Shown one piece after another: positions 35,081 through 50,000 of a DNA stretch of 64,000 bases. Where the stretch lies: contig NMRA01000425.1 of assembly GCA_002633005.1 (NCBI GenBank), positions 336,333 to 400,332 on the forward strand, in the 5' to 3' direction. Source of the stretch: Phoronis australis. Its lineage: Eukaryota; Phoronida; Phoronidae. Position numbers and translations under genes: made by a program. The notes beneath the pieces are model-generated. The model was not told the origin of the DNA. It did no database searches and saw nothing but the letters and a program-made list of their open reading frames with translations. How positions within the stretch are numbered: position 1 is the stretch's first letter; every line of letters starts with the position of its first letter.

Positions 35081-38000
35081 CTACGAAAATTAAACATGTA
35101 AAAGTACAAACATAACATTAATGGGGCTATCTGCACCATACAAGTAACAGTCAAACTTGATCGGAATCCAACAAAAGTAACAAGAGCAACACGAGAGGTT
35201 GAAATGTGCCCACGAATGCATCGCAAACGGTGAGCTTTTAGGGTTGTTTATTTGTGTCATAAAAATAGTCACTAGATGGCGCAAAAACATACATTCCATC
35301 CAAAAACGGGAACGTGCCATTGCTTCTTTAACAGAAAGCTATTCACCAAATTTCATAGAAATCCATCACAGAACTTCAGAGAAACAAAGGAAAACTGAAT
35401 AAAATGAAACTGCCACAAGGGGGCACACTGTTCGTCATTGTCTGATGTTAGCTTCATATAAATACACTTACTAATTAAATTAAATAAAAATCCTGCAGTG
35501 GGTTTAGGAGATACAGTTATGGGCGCAAAACAAAACAAAACAAAACTACCACTCGGAGGCGCCACAATAGTCAAACTTGTCATCGTCAACCGTCCTCTTC
35601 ACACTGAGAACATATATGCCAATTTTCAAACCCATCCTTAGAATGATTTGTTGATAGAGGGGTAGACGCTAAAAATGACAAAAATGGCCACTAGGTGGAG
35701 CAAAATACCTTGATTCCATCCGAAAACTGGAGGAAAGCGTCATCTCAACAATAGATGCCCATATTCAAAATTTTATGAAAATCCGTTGAGGACATTTCAA
35801 GATACAGAGGTAAAGGTAAAACTAAAATTGCCACTAGGGGACACACCTGTGGTCAAATCTTTCCGAAAGTCGTTGTCATTCGTTGTCAACGTCATATAAA
35901 TACACTTCCTAAATTTAGAAAAGATCCTGCTAACAATTTAGGAAATACAGCCATGGGCACAAAAAAAAAACAAAACTGCCACTGGGAGGCACCACAGTAG
36001 TCAGTCATTGAAAAATCATTCGCAACCGTCCTCTTCATAATAAGAACATACATGCCAATTTTCACAATCATCGTAGAGTGGTTTGGTTGATAGAGGGGCG
36101 GATGCCAAAAAACGGACTCAAAAACGGTAAAAATGGCCACTAGATGGCGCAAAATACCTCGAATACATCCAAAAACAAGAGAATAGCGTCACCTTATTAA
36201 TACGTGCCTATGTGCCAAATTTCATGAAAATCTGTTGAGGAACTTTGAAGATACAGAGGCAGACATAAAAAACTAAAATTGATACTAGAGGGCACAGCGA
36301 TATTCCGGTCGGTCCGAAACTCATCGTCGTCCGTTGTTGACTTTTTATAAACACATTTGCTGCATTTAATAAAGATCCTGTAGCGCCTTTAGGAGATACA
36401 GCTATGGGCACAAAAACAAACAAAACTGCCACTAGGAGGCGCCACAGTAGTCGAAGTCGTCGGAAAATCATCGTCAACCGTCCTCTTCATGGTAAGAACA
36501 TACATGCCAATTTTTGCAATCATCCTTAGAGTGGTTTGGTTGACAGAGGGGCGGACGCCAAAAAATGGACTCCAAAATACTAAAAATGGCCACTAGATGG
36601 CCCAAAATACCTTGAATCCACCCGAAAACGTAAGGATAGCGTCACCTCATTAATAAATGCCTATGTGCCAAATTTCATGAAAATCGGTTGAGGACCTTTG
36701 AAGATACAGAGACAGACTTGGAAAAATAAAATTGCCACTAGGGAACACAGTGGTATTCGGGTCGATCCGAAACTCGTTGCCCTCTGTCATCAACCCTATA
36801 GGTATATATTTGCCAAATTTCAATAAGATTCTGCAAGGGGTTTAGGAGATACAGCCACGGACGCCGCACACCCTGACGCCCAGACATAGATGACGGCAAT
36901 ATGCACCCACATATAAATATGTGGGCGCATAAAAACGCTAATTAGCGATGATAAGGTATAATTCGGACAGATGCTGGAGTTCCCATCGTAATACAGTTGA
37001 TATATGGACAGGCACGGCAGTTGTGCATGCCACAAAAACGTCAATTACATATGAATAATCATTCATACACGTGCGGAGATACAATCGTGCAATAACTGAC
37101 TGTTATCCAATGATGGGGAAGCATTGAAGAACAATTTTTCCAAAGCTTGCACACATGTGACATAATTTTTGTAGTCTGGGAATATCACTAGGAATTGTGA
37201 AAGTTATTTCACTCACCTTACATGTTGCCAACCTTGATATAATGGCGCCAAATTATCACCAAGTACACTCTTATATTATTATTTTATATTTTATCCAATG
37301 CACAAAACGTGTAATTACAAATCACAACCTGAGTGGCCAGTGCCAGAGACTGGAATAAAGGTCAAGCGACTAACAACACCTCAAACCTGGATTTACAGAA
37401 CAATAACTCACCTGTTTCAACTCTTCTCTGATGTCATCTTCGTCTGAGTACTGACCGCGGTACTCGACTAGCCAATCAGACAACTGGACATACTGCTCTT
37501 GTAACGTTCTGCGGGTAAACCAATGGGGGAATTACAACACAATACCGAAAACACAATCTATAATATCCAACAAACTTTACCAGACAAAACACAACCTATA
37601 ATATCCACCCAACTTTACCGGACAAAAAATTGACAGTGTTAGTAGATGTTTGTCACAACCCGGTAAATAACAAATAACAGAATATCCCAGATATTGTTAT
37701 GAAATGTGACAGGATGACGTATTTCCTAGAAAACCCCAATCATGTAAAATGATTTGCAGAATGCCTTGATTTATTGAAATATTACAATATATTGTTATTA
37801 AAAATCAGTAAAACTGATTCCCATCTCCAAATAATCACAATGTACATTAGCTTTTCTATCTAAAAACCAAAAATGACTTCAGTTTTATATGGTTTAGCAG
37901 AACTCGACATGGGGGGGGGGCTTTCTGTTCAGCTGCAACCCTCTCACTCCCAACAAGGATTTCCAGTAGTGTCATGTAACTTAAAGCACATGTGTGGTAA

Positions 38001-41000
38001 CTCATTACGTGACGGTCAAAACCTGGCAAGCATTCAAATTTCAGACGTGGCAAAAGTTCACACACGAAATTCACTGTTGGTGGACATGACACACTGGCGC
38101 TGGGTATATTCATATATCACATACATGTCTGTGGAGCTAAAAAAACTTTCAATTAAGCCACTTTTCTCCTATTTTTACATTTTTGGGATATTGAATTCAC
38201 ACCTGTAATATGTAGTGCTATAAAGGTTTAATGATGCTGACAATGTAAAGTCCCTTGTCAAAACAAGGTGAATGGTAGTTTTTAAGCACTTTAAGAATTT
38301 ATGACGGAAATTTGATTTTACTCTACACACAACTATGAAAAATAATTAAATCTCACTCGAGCAAAAAAAGGCAAAGTCCCTGAAAATATATGCATAATGA
38401 GTGGCAGATTTAGAGGGGGCCAAGGGGGCCCTGCCCCCCCCACCCAATGACATTTTCTAATATTACAGCTAAGAACGGAGACCTTAATTCAGTCAACATA
38501 AACAGGGACTCACTCCTTACTTTACAGGTATTGATTTAGGGAGCAACCTGCCACTGATACCCATCCCATGATCACTACACACCACCAGTACTGACACCTA
38601 ACACCAGTCTCTTCAATACACACCACCAGTACTGACCCCAGTCTCTTCACTACACACCACCAGTACTGACCCCAGTCTCTTCACTACACACCACTAGTAC
38701 TGACCCCAGTCTCTTCACTACACANACATTCCCTGCTGCTACGACATTGATAATTACTCACGCAGTCTGCTGAAAACGGTACAGACCCTCTCTCTCTAAA
38801 GACGCCCTTAAAAAGTCGGGTTGCCGAGGTGCAGCCCGTTTGGGTCTCGGGGACCCACTGAATACAACGGGTCTGAAACAATTAATCATTGATAGAAGTC
38901 TATTAAGGTGTAATAACAATTACACATTACCAATCAGCCATATGTCAAAAACAAACTTACCAACAGCAGGGCTTAGAATGACCAATGACAAAAAGAGGAA
39001 AAATTTTCAGGTGACGTATTGTTCCACAAATAGCTTATTGTGTGATAGAAATATTTTTTGTGTAAAGTTGTGAAACTTATTATAAGTGAAATAAAATTTT
39101 TGCATGGATAAAGTCAAATTAATGATAAAAAAGAGAAGAGAAAAGAGGAAACTGGATAATAAATAAGAGGAAATCGATACCAAAAGAGAGGAAATCCTCT
39201 TAAAACAGGAAAATTCCAAGCCCTACAATAGAGAATGCTTCACCAACTGTTTCATACACAAAGTACAGTTTAGGTTAGTCTTGGAAAGAACTGTCACTAC
39301 TGAAAGGCTGCCAACAAGTTTTTCACAAAACCTGCACCCTTCATACTAAAAACACGCATTTTCCCGAAACCGAAATCTTGTAGTATAATTGTCTAATTTT
39401 TCTGAATTTCTGTTCCAGTTGTGGTGACACACACTTGAGCAACACATGTCCTCTTCAAGGAAGCAAACTTTTGATTTAGACAACACAAAAAATAAAATAG
39501 TTTCAACTTATTCCTTACTCAGAAGAGAAGTTATTTCTAGGTTTGCAAAGAACTGAGTGTGTTATTGCTTAAGACTATGCTTTGCACACAAAACAACATG
39601 CTGTGACAATAACATGCCGTGACAACAACATGCCGTGACAATAACATGTCGTGACAATAACATGTCGTGAAAAGCAAAGTTAAAGAACCTTATCTCAAAC
39701 ATTACCAAGCACTTCCTTCGTATCCCTGAAATCACCTCCACTTTTAATTTTTAAAATTTGAGAATAGTTTCATAATGGCAAGTGGTCTAAATCAAAAGTT
39801 AATTTTTGAGCTAGAAGGATTTAAATACTTAGCCACTTTGAATTTTATCAACAGGCATTGATTCAAATTTAGACCCATGACCCTTTATGTAGAAACGCAA
39901 GGTGACTTGAAACCACCCCCTACTTGTTCTACCTTAAACTAGCTGTCAAGCCACCAGATGGCAGTACAATCTTTTCTGGTGAAGACACTGATGCCGTTGG
40001 ATAAATGGACAGGCGCTGCAGACTGTGAGATGAGGGTACAGACCGTGGACGGTCAGCTTTGCGACGAGCGGTCAACCATCTCCAGTGTAGGGCACATTTG
40101 TGGACACGTCTGTAGACGCTGTAACTACTCTACAACAAAGATGAAAATAGTCTTGGGTTGATTACAATATTTGACAATGCGGCAAGTGTTATGAAATCTA
40201 CACACAAAGTAGAACAGGACTACTACCCAACAGAAAATGTAGGAAAAATAACTCCTCCCCGAACCAAAAACATGAACCAGAAAATAAAATTAATGATTGT
40301 CTGGTTTTTTGGTATTTTTTCTGAAAACTTTGAGAAAACCCATCCAGCGACTTGATAGATACAGACAGAGGTAGATGGAAAAGTAGAACTGGCGGCACAG
40401 CTCAAACTGCAAACTTGCAAGCGTCATTCTCTCAATAACAGAAGCCCACCGTAAATATTCATCAAGGAATTTGACAGAGAGCGAGAAAGTGGCCCAGGCA
40501 GATATCAGACACTGGGCAGTTGGGCTGACAAAGATGACGGCAATATACATCCACAAATGGTTCATTAGCAGGCAGCTGGTCCCAAAAATTCAAGTCAATC
40601 TCAATATGCATGCTAATCAAAACACTGAAACTAAACAGGAAATTGCAGTGTCGAGTTCGTGATTAATAGCTGGCATAACCAGAAAAAATCTGGGTGGCCC
40701 ACGACATTCTTTTTTGGCCCCACCACTCGCAATCTTGCCCAAATTGACTGCCACACAAACACATAATCCTGACGGTAAAACTTCATCGCTATGAAAAAAT
40801 TGCCAGAAAAAATGAATACGCAATAATTAATAGTGTCTTACCTGTGTTTGATGTTTTAGGGCAGCATTCGCCCTGATCTGGGACAAGTGTGAGGCAACTT
40901 GTAACCATTGACAACAGCCTTCCTTCAGCAGCCGGCGATGACGGTCGTCCATGGCACGTGCGTAACGCCTCTGCTTCCTGCGCCTGTCCATGAGGTATGC

Positions 41001-44000
41001 GTACCAATGAAGCAACATCTGAAGCAAAAAATAAATTTGAATTGCTGGTAGAAACAACAAGTACCTGGGTATTGAATATTTCATAGTCTTTATTGCTGAA
41101 GAAGGAAATTTAATCGGTATGCACCGGAAACCCTCTTCAAAATTCAGTTTAAAGGAAACAACTAATTGAAGTTGCCTTTTTTTAAAGGCGTCTACATATA
41201 CCCTTCCTAAGCAACACAGCAGCATTGTCATCCTGTCTTAGATTTGAAAAAGTTTACAGTGAATCACTCTGAATTACTGCAGTGGCCACATTGTCCTGGG
41301 GCCTGAAACTCAACCAGCATGACAAGCACCTTGATGGGCCGGGTCTGAAGCAACAAGAACCAACACATAGTAGTTGCTCAATGACATATTTGCTATAAAA
41401 CACAGTACGAAAGAAGTGCATTTTGAACAAAAATGGCAAAGAATGATCCAGGCAGTGAATGTCACTTCCAGTGATGCACACATGGTTAATTAAGGCACAA
41501 CTTTCTGGTTATTAGAATATTGAATAATATCTAGGATTACCAGAAAGTTGCAATCTAACCAAAAATGGCACAGAAAACAGTTTTCTATCCTCCAAAGTGC
41601 TTATAAATCTACATTCTGTCCAAGTGAACCTTTTAAACAGACACTTTCCAAATAGAATGTAAAAATGTTTTCAATTATTCTTCCTCACTCACTGGGAAAT
41701 GATTTCTGTTAGCAAATAACTTGCAGTTATTGCTCAAGACCATGGCAAGCTTAATTGTTGTCAGGCAACAATGAACTGTCAGAGCACTGACATCATCTCC
41801 AACTTGACTAAGGAACAGTTCAGAGAGTGGTTATTTTTGAGATGGAAGGTCGGGTTATGGCCGCCTTGAGGGAACTTACTGCAACCGGCAATTAATACAC
41901 CACCCGTTTTTTTATTTTGACCAAGAGGGCTCGACATACACAGGATGCTTATCACCTTTCGTTGCAGTACCAAGCTCCACTGCCAGAGGGCGACCACCGT
42001 CATAGTCTTCTCTTCTCTTGAGGCATGGTACCTCTCACGCCACAACAGGAAGTGAGAAGCCTTTGTATGGACCGTGTAGAACCACATACACTGGCGATGC
42101 AGCAGCTGGAATAAAGCCACGTAAACACTGGAGACAATTATCATGAAACTTTCTCACTTTTCAAATGAAAAATAACTTTTACTTTGGACATAGATGGACG
42201 ATTCGATGACGTTGCATCGATTGTTTTCAATTACTTCTCAATATTATTACCACGGTAAGTTACTGCAATTATTGTAATAATTTCTTAATGCTTTGAATTC
42301 ATAAACCTATCAAATGTCTATTAGTTAATATAGACAACTGGTTCACCTGACATTAATTAACTTACAATGTAATAATGCTTGAGTTGGTTGTCTGAGAATG
42401 ATGTTAACAGACGATTTGAACGTGCTTAAATCTACTTTTCAAAAGTGATGCTGACACCTACCGGCTGTGTTGGTCTCATGAGGTTCATTTTCCGTGTACA
42501 CAACTTCCCAAATTGAGAAATTTCTGTTGGAGTATCCCTTTAAGGTTTTCGTTCACAAAACAAGGTCATAGGTCATTATACAGCTACTGATCCAGTAAAG
42601 CCTCCTGATAACACTGACTCACCCGTTTCCTATACATCACTTGTACGTACTGACGCCAGCACAACACCACCCGACCAGTTACTACACGACTGTGGTGACA
42701 TACTGCCTGCTCGTACTTGAGACGCGCCAGCATCGCTCTGTCCTTGGCCTGCTGCCACTGGTGCAGAGCACCACGCAGCACACCTTCAATGACAAAAGTA
42801 CCAGTATTACTCAACCTAGCTACAGCCAGTAATGACTCAGCAGTACAATGTTTCAATACACAATATACTACAAGACGGAGATCACCTTGACGATGAGGAC
42901 AGCATTACGTTCAGCTTTGAACATGTGTGCAGCCTCAGCTGTCATTCCCAGAAAAAGCAACAGCACCTACACATGGATAAGATTGCCGTTACCAGGGAAA
43001 CATGTTAAACAAAAAAAACAGAGAATAAAACAGACAAGGCTATTTAATTAATTTTAATTAATTGACCAGGAAACTCGTTTATTTTCTCGGGTTTTTCGAA
43101 AGAACCTCCACCAACCACACAGAGGATATTTGGGAAAAAAGGACCGAAAGACCTCTTTGTTTCGGGACCGTTTTGCATTTCTGGCACTAGACAAAGGTAA
43201 TGTATTATTTATTCAACTTTGGCTCTAAAAATGACCATTAAAATATTTCAAAATTCATAACGACTAGCTGACAATGAAGGCGATGCTGGACTACATTTAT
43301 TAATTAGCATAGCCAAACTGCCAATAATGTAAAACATGTCTGGCAATTCAAATAAACCAAACTTAAAATTTAGCTGGAAGAAACAAATCAATTCCCCCAG
43401 TGCCATGACTACTGAGTTGAATCTTTTTAACTTAATAGCAGTCACTTCGGCCTCTCGCTTGTTTAAATGTAGTGATAACAGTATGGCTAGCACCATATAT
43501 TTTCACAGAGTCCCACCAATTTTTTCTGTGGACTCAAAATGACTATGGGAAAATGGAATTTCTGAAAGAGCCCCCTCAGAGCTCTTTCGGAAATCCATTA
43601 TTTCAGCTTCGATAATACAGCAATCATTATTTTTCTAACGTTTTGCCTTATACTTGTCTAACAAAAAGGAAGAGGCCCTTCACTTCACAGCCAGGCAACA
43701 TTAACTACATATCATTGAATCAAGATCTCTTTATAATTCATCAAATGAATACAGTACTTACATTTATCAAGAACTCTCCTAGCACTTTGTATCTCATTCA
43801 AGGACTCCCCTCGCCGGTACAAGGTCAAAGTCACATGCTCGTACCAAGCAAGCAGAAACTAGCGACAAAATAACAATTACATTATCACCGCACAAAATAC
43901 ACAGAAGAAAATACTTTACAAAAGATACATGTCTAACCAAGGGAAAGTCAAACTATACGTATGCACTTAGTGTAGCCACCTCACAATATCGGTGTCAAAA

Positions 44001-47000
44001 TATAGTTGCTACCGACATGTTTCTTGTCAAAGAAGCGGACATGGCTTAAACTACTTCTTGTTTAAAAACTGGTCTCAAACTTTCTCTGATGAAGAATCAC
44101 AAAAAAACCCAAGTCCAGGAAACACCTCTATTCTTGGGACGTAACAGTTGATACCAGTTTTATGACAAGTAAAAACTTTCTGACAATTATTTAAAAATAT
44201 TCAACATTCCCCCAAAACCAAGGACACGTAGCTGAGTTCCATTTCCCCAAACCACAAAATAGAGGTCAGAATCAGCACAGCTTCAGTACCCACCTTCCTC
44301 AGACACATCCTCTTGTAATGATCCATTGCCCTCATGTCTGCTTGTCGTTCCCAAACTCTCTCCCTAACATTCACACGCCATGTGTGCAGAGCTTGCCTCA
44401 TTGTGACCAGGTGGTGTCGATGCAGACGTTCAGACACTTGAGCCTGCACTGTCAGCGCCACACTGTGGTAAGACTTCCATGCGGACATGACTGGCTCCAC
44501 CAGTTTTCGACGCCTGAAGTTTTCCGCAACAGTCTCTTTGCGTAGTTTTTCTCTTCTGTGTGCAATGTACTGAAAATAATTTAAATAAATCATGTTCAAC
44601 AGACACAAACCATGTAGGCTGATAGGTCAATAATTCAACATGTTGCACAAACTATGCCAACGTTTCCCCATACCATACATGATTTTAAAATAAAGCAGAT
44701 GGACCTTGACTGAACTCTAACAAACCGTGCCAAGCTTTGACAGACTTCATGACTCAGCACTATCATGATGGACTGTTGTCGGTATAAAGAGAGCACAGGT
44801 GCCAAACTCTAATCAGAATTATCCTTAGAGATCCTACTGGTTCTTCTCATGCCATATATAGACTCTATTGGTTCTTCTCATTCCATATATAGACCCTATT
44901 GGTTCTTCTCATGCCATATATAGACCCTATTGGTTCTTCTCATGCCATATATAGACCCTATTGGTTCTTCTCATGCCATATATAGACTCTATTGGTTCTT
45001 CTCATGCCATATATAGACCCTATTGGTTCTTTTCATGCCATATATAGATCCTATTGGTTCTTTTCATGACATATATTGACCCTATTGGTTCTTCTCATTC
45101 CATATATAGATCCTATTGGTTAGTCTCATGCCATATAGAGATGATATTGGTTCTTCTCATGCCATATAGAGATACTATTGGTTCTTCTCATGCCATATAT
45201 AGACCCTATTGGTTCTTCTCATGCCACACAGAGACCCTATTGGTTCTTCCCATGCCATATATAGACAGTACTGGTTCTTCTCATACCATATACCACACTT
45301 ACCCGAGTCCAGCCAACCCAGACTTTTCTAAGTCCGCTGACATAACAGTGTTTACCAGCCTTTCTCTCAGACAGGTGTCTGGAAACAAAAGTCAACAAAT
45401 TTACTGGGGACATGTTTAACAAACTGTTCCAGTCAGTTTTTGCGTGTTGATGCATACACGATATACAGACTCAGCATTTCATTTTACAAATCAGCCGCCA
45501 TTTTATCAAAGTTCGTAAGATAGTATAGTTGTGTTTTCACAAAAGTGACACTGAGTTTTTGCATAAGTGAAAAGACTGCTAGGTAATCCAATGTGAACAT
45601 GATCCAAGGTCACACTCAAGCTGAGCATCCAGCTTTATAAACTATGTTGATAAATACCCATTATAAAGTTTCAGCAAAAGCATTCTTTGGGAATTGTTTG
45701 CCAGTAAACAATTAAGAAAAGACCTGGCTCTTAGCTGAAACCAGACTTATGAACTTTGATAAAATGGGTCTCCATCTCTCAACCTTTGACAAAAAGGTGT
45801 TCAGTGTTTAAACACGTCAGTTTAACCTAGAAGAAGTGCTGACATCTCCAAACAGCAGCTCCATCTACAGCATATTGCAGGAGCCAACCAGTACAATGTT
45901 TACCCATAGTTCCTGATAGCAATGTTTACCCACAGTTCCTGATAGCGATGTTTACCCATAGTTCCTGATAGCAATGTTTACCCATAGTTCCTGATAGTTT
46001 GAATAGAATAAAATGTTTTTGTAAGGACCTAATGCCAGAGCATAGGCAAGGAAAACAACACAGCTACCAAAAAGCAGTTATCTTGATGAGAAAAAGGTGC
46101 CTTTAAAAAGACTGCCCGTGTGGTTTGTGAGAGAGGAAGGTTGATTATCTCATGCCACTGCACAACAAAATGAACACAAAACAAAAAGCTTTGTGCCTTG
46201 AAAGAGACTCACTTTTTTTTCTCACATAATGTGAACTTCTTCCAAGCTTTGAAGACCCGCTTGCAGACTGCATGGTTGAGCTGTTGCTGAGCCACATCCT
46301 AACATGAAACATACACAAAACAATGACAGGTACATACTACTAAACGAAATCTTATTGGTTGAGTTTTGCAGTCATGAGATATTAACCCAAAATTATCGGC
46401 TAAGGCAAATAACTATGGCTGTTGCCGATCTGGCACTTCAAATGCCTATAATTTTAAAAGAACGAAAATTGTTTAGTTTCAGTGAATTTTTGAAGAGAAG
46501 TAAATGCCCAAATTCTGCAACATTTTAAAACTCGGTTGATAAGATTTTCAGCACCTAAAAGTACACAGAATACAAATAAATCTGGAAGGGCTGGCAATCC
46601 TGCCTACGAAGGCTGACACACAAAGACAGGTTTGACCATCTCACGTCATGGAGATAATCATAGAGCTAAACAAAGCCACCCACCTCCCTCATCCTTTCTG
46701 CAGTATGCTCCCTGGTCTGTTGTCGCCAGTACAAGATATATGCTTTCTTCATGCAGTCTTCGTAGTGTAGGATGGCCTAGTTAAAACGATATTAAGCAAA
46801 TAATTATGAACATATTCATATAGACTGAGGAGATCAAGGCTAGATGCTCACTACTAAGTCTGATTGGATTTCTGCATTTGACCGGTGGTCCTGATGGCTC
46901 AGAGGCTAGAGGGTCTGCACAGTTAGCAGAAGGTCACAGAAATCATTAAAAAGTATACTCATTAGGTCACGTGATGCGGCCAACAGGTGGTGTGCTGGCC

Positions 47001-50000
47001 AGACTTAAAATGTTTGCGAAATATTAAGCATGTTATACTAAGGTCAGGGCTTGGAATGACCAATGACAAAAAACGCGGAAAATTTTACGGCCCAAATCAT
47101 GCCCGATAACCAGCCTTTGAAATGGTCCGCGACAAAATCGGGAGGACTTAAAAAAAAAATAAATAAATAAAAAAAAAAAAAAAAAACGTTAACACCATCA
47201 GTAGCATGTGTCTGCGTCCTTTTCGTTCGCCCGTCCACTACCAACCCACACAAATTTGGCTGCAGAGCGGTAGTATTTGTCGCCGCGTCGCTTAACAATA
47301 ACACGAGCCGCCATTGAAAATCACACCACGCTTTACCCAGATGCCCCGGCAATGTTGACAATTTACGTTCCTCCGAAACATAAAGACTTCCGCTTTCCGA
47401 GGTGAACGTCGTCTGCAACGCCGCGGTAAGAAAGGAATTTGCCGCGGAAATTTCATATCAAATCCGATTTTTTTACGCGGAAATATTATAAAAAAGCGGA
47501 AAGCACATTTCAAAAAAGCGGAAATCCGCGTTTCCGCGGAAAATTCCAAGCCCTGTAATGTGCAGTACAGCACAGAACAGGTCAGCACAGTAGCTTTAGA
47601 AATTGGACAACATCGGAATTTGACAAAGTTTCCGTGCATGAAACCGTAAACTTAATTTCCATTCATTTTCAGCTAGAATCCACAAATCAATTCTGGCAAA
47701 ATTTCAACAAATCTTGACTTGGCTTGATTACCCTGTCCATTAGTCATATTTTTTTATAATTTTGACGTTTTTGAAATTTCGAATTTTCTAGTGAGTTTCG
47801 CACAAAACGAATTTCCTCAACTTATTACACAACAAAAAATCAGACAAAACAACCTGCCATTAAGGGAAATGGAACTCTGCCAATTTGTTGTGGATGTCTG
47901 TAATTTAATGAATGAAATTGCCTCAATATTTTCTGTACTGCTATAGGTCAACATTTCTCGAAAACCGCAAACACACAGCGACCAAGTATCCACCAGTTCA
48001 ATGTACCATCCAATCAGTTTACATGTGTCCCAAAGTTATCGCAAACATTCAAGCTAACCTAGTCGTAGAGAGGAAAATATCTCAGAAATTGATCAAATAA
48101 TGAAGGAAAGACCTCAGTGTACAAACCAAACCCCTCCATTACCATTCGTTCCATTTCTCTCACATCCTGGCTTTCTTCACACTTCCTCAGCCAGTCGTAG
48201 AAATACTGTGCTTGAAGGTTCTCCCTACAAGTATGGGACACAAACAATTGAATGCTTAAAGTGGAACTTGCACACTAATTCCTTATCTGTGAATACGTAG
48301 CCAAATTAATCAGAAACGCAACATATAGCACCGATGTGAATATGAAGTAGGTTGAAAATTGCCAAATGTAAGTTACGAGTTGTGTGGCAAAAATGATCTG
48401 CCACAAATCACTGAACCACGTCTAGTAAGAATCCTGACATGGTGCTGGGGAATAACACTGCGTGATGCAGGCTATGCAAGGTACGTCATTAGTGCAAAGG
48501 TCAGTCACCTATTTGCAGAATTTTTTGTTTTCATGCTTACAAGTTGTCAATGAATACAACTTCACTTTGCTTACCATAGATGATGTTAATATAGCATAAT
48601 TGTAGTTTAGTTCATGCTACACATAGTTAGGAGCATGCAAATACATCTTTAATACAGACCAGTTATGCATACAAACCAGTTATGCATATAGACCAGTTAT
48701 GCATACAGACCAGTTATGCATATAGACCAGTTATGCATACAGACCAGTTAAGCACACAGACCAGTTATGCATACAGACCAGTTATGCATACAGACCAGTT
48801 ATGCACACAGACCAGTTATGCATACAGACCAGTTATGCATACAGACCAGTTATGCATACAGACCAGTTATGCATACAGACCAGTTGTTATGCATACAGAC
48901 CAGTTATGCATACAGACCAGTTATGCATTACGCACCTTCAAAATTCATAATTTAAGCTAACCACAGTTTTTCATGTTTAAACCTAACACACTTTGTACAG
49001 CATGAATTTTGCAAACATAAAAAGTGAAAAAAGATGTTCAATATATTAACCAAATTTATAAGTCAATAAAAAATTTTTAAAAGCATAAAACAGACAATAA
49101 TCAATGGCAGACGTTTTTAAGGCCTGTTTCACCGAAGACGTTAAAAGTTTACAACCTTCTAAACTTGCATCACAATTTTAAATTAAGTCACTCACTGATT
49201 CACTAAAACAAGTTTCGACGTTTTCTGAACATTAAGTCTCATTTTAGTTTGTATTAATCTGAGACATGGAACAAATTATGACTCATGACCATAAGATTGT
49301 GCTTTCGTGAAACAGACCTCCTCGCCCTCCTACACCGGCGCTACCACAGCTCACACAAGTAAAGTGTTTTCATATTCCAAGAATTTTTCAATGTCATGAA
49401 TTTTTAAGCCAAACTTTACATTTTTCATGCATTCATTTTCTCTCAACAACCACACAAACCAATTTTTCTCTTGCCAAGATATAATCGAATCCCTGAACTC
49501 ATGACGTGGCTCATAAAATGAGTTCTCCATTCATCCAAGGACATTTTCCATCAGACTAATTAAAGTTCAATACTTTTCACATTTCAGAAGAGAAGTAGGA
49601 ATGGTGTTTAACATAACTTACCTCCTAAAGGCATTGGACTGTTCAGTAAGCTCTTTCTTCCGTCTCTGTAGCAGTACAAAGAGTTTGAAATGAAACATGC
49701 AGCGTGGGAGGACTCGCGATTTGTAGTGTTCGACAGCTCTCGCATACTGCAGCTAGATAGGGGTATCAAAATGAACAAAATTAACACACTGGCCCTGTTG
49801 GTGACCTTTCTACACTACACGTCAGTTATTTTTTCAAATGGGTGGCAACAGGCATGACCTGGACGACATGAGGAGCGGCCAGTGAGGGACAGCAAGCCTC
49901 CCATCAAAGCTGATCGTGCGTCAGCTATACGGAGTCATCACTCGACCATCCTCTAGACATTCCAGCAACACCTGGTGGACAAAATATTCCTGAACTGTAG

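Noticed and set aside
45054-45419. 121-residue plus-strand frame
   Set aside because: It is mostly the 31-bp minisatellite and then runs antisense through SFI1 exon 17.
47044-47639. Minus-strand frames shared with 54005-54507
   Set aside because: The similarity is explained by two copies of the same CAGGGCTTGGAAT-ended element. The frames differ by shifts and have no recognisable domain.
48682-48960. Plus-strand frame of repeated HTDQLC-type residues
   Set aside because: Translation of the 17-bp minisatellite.
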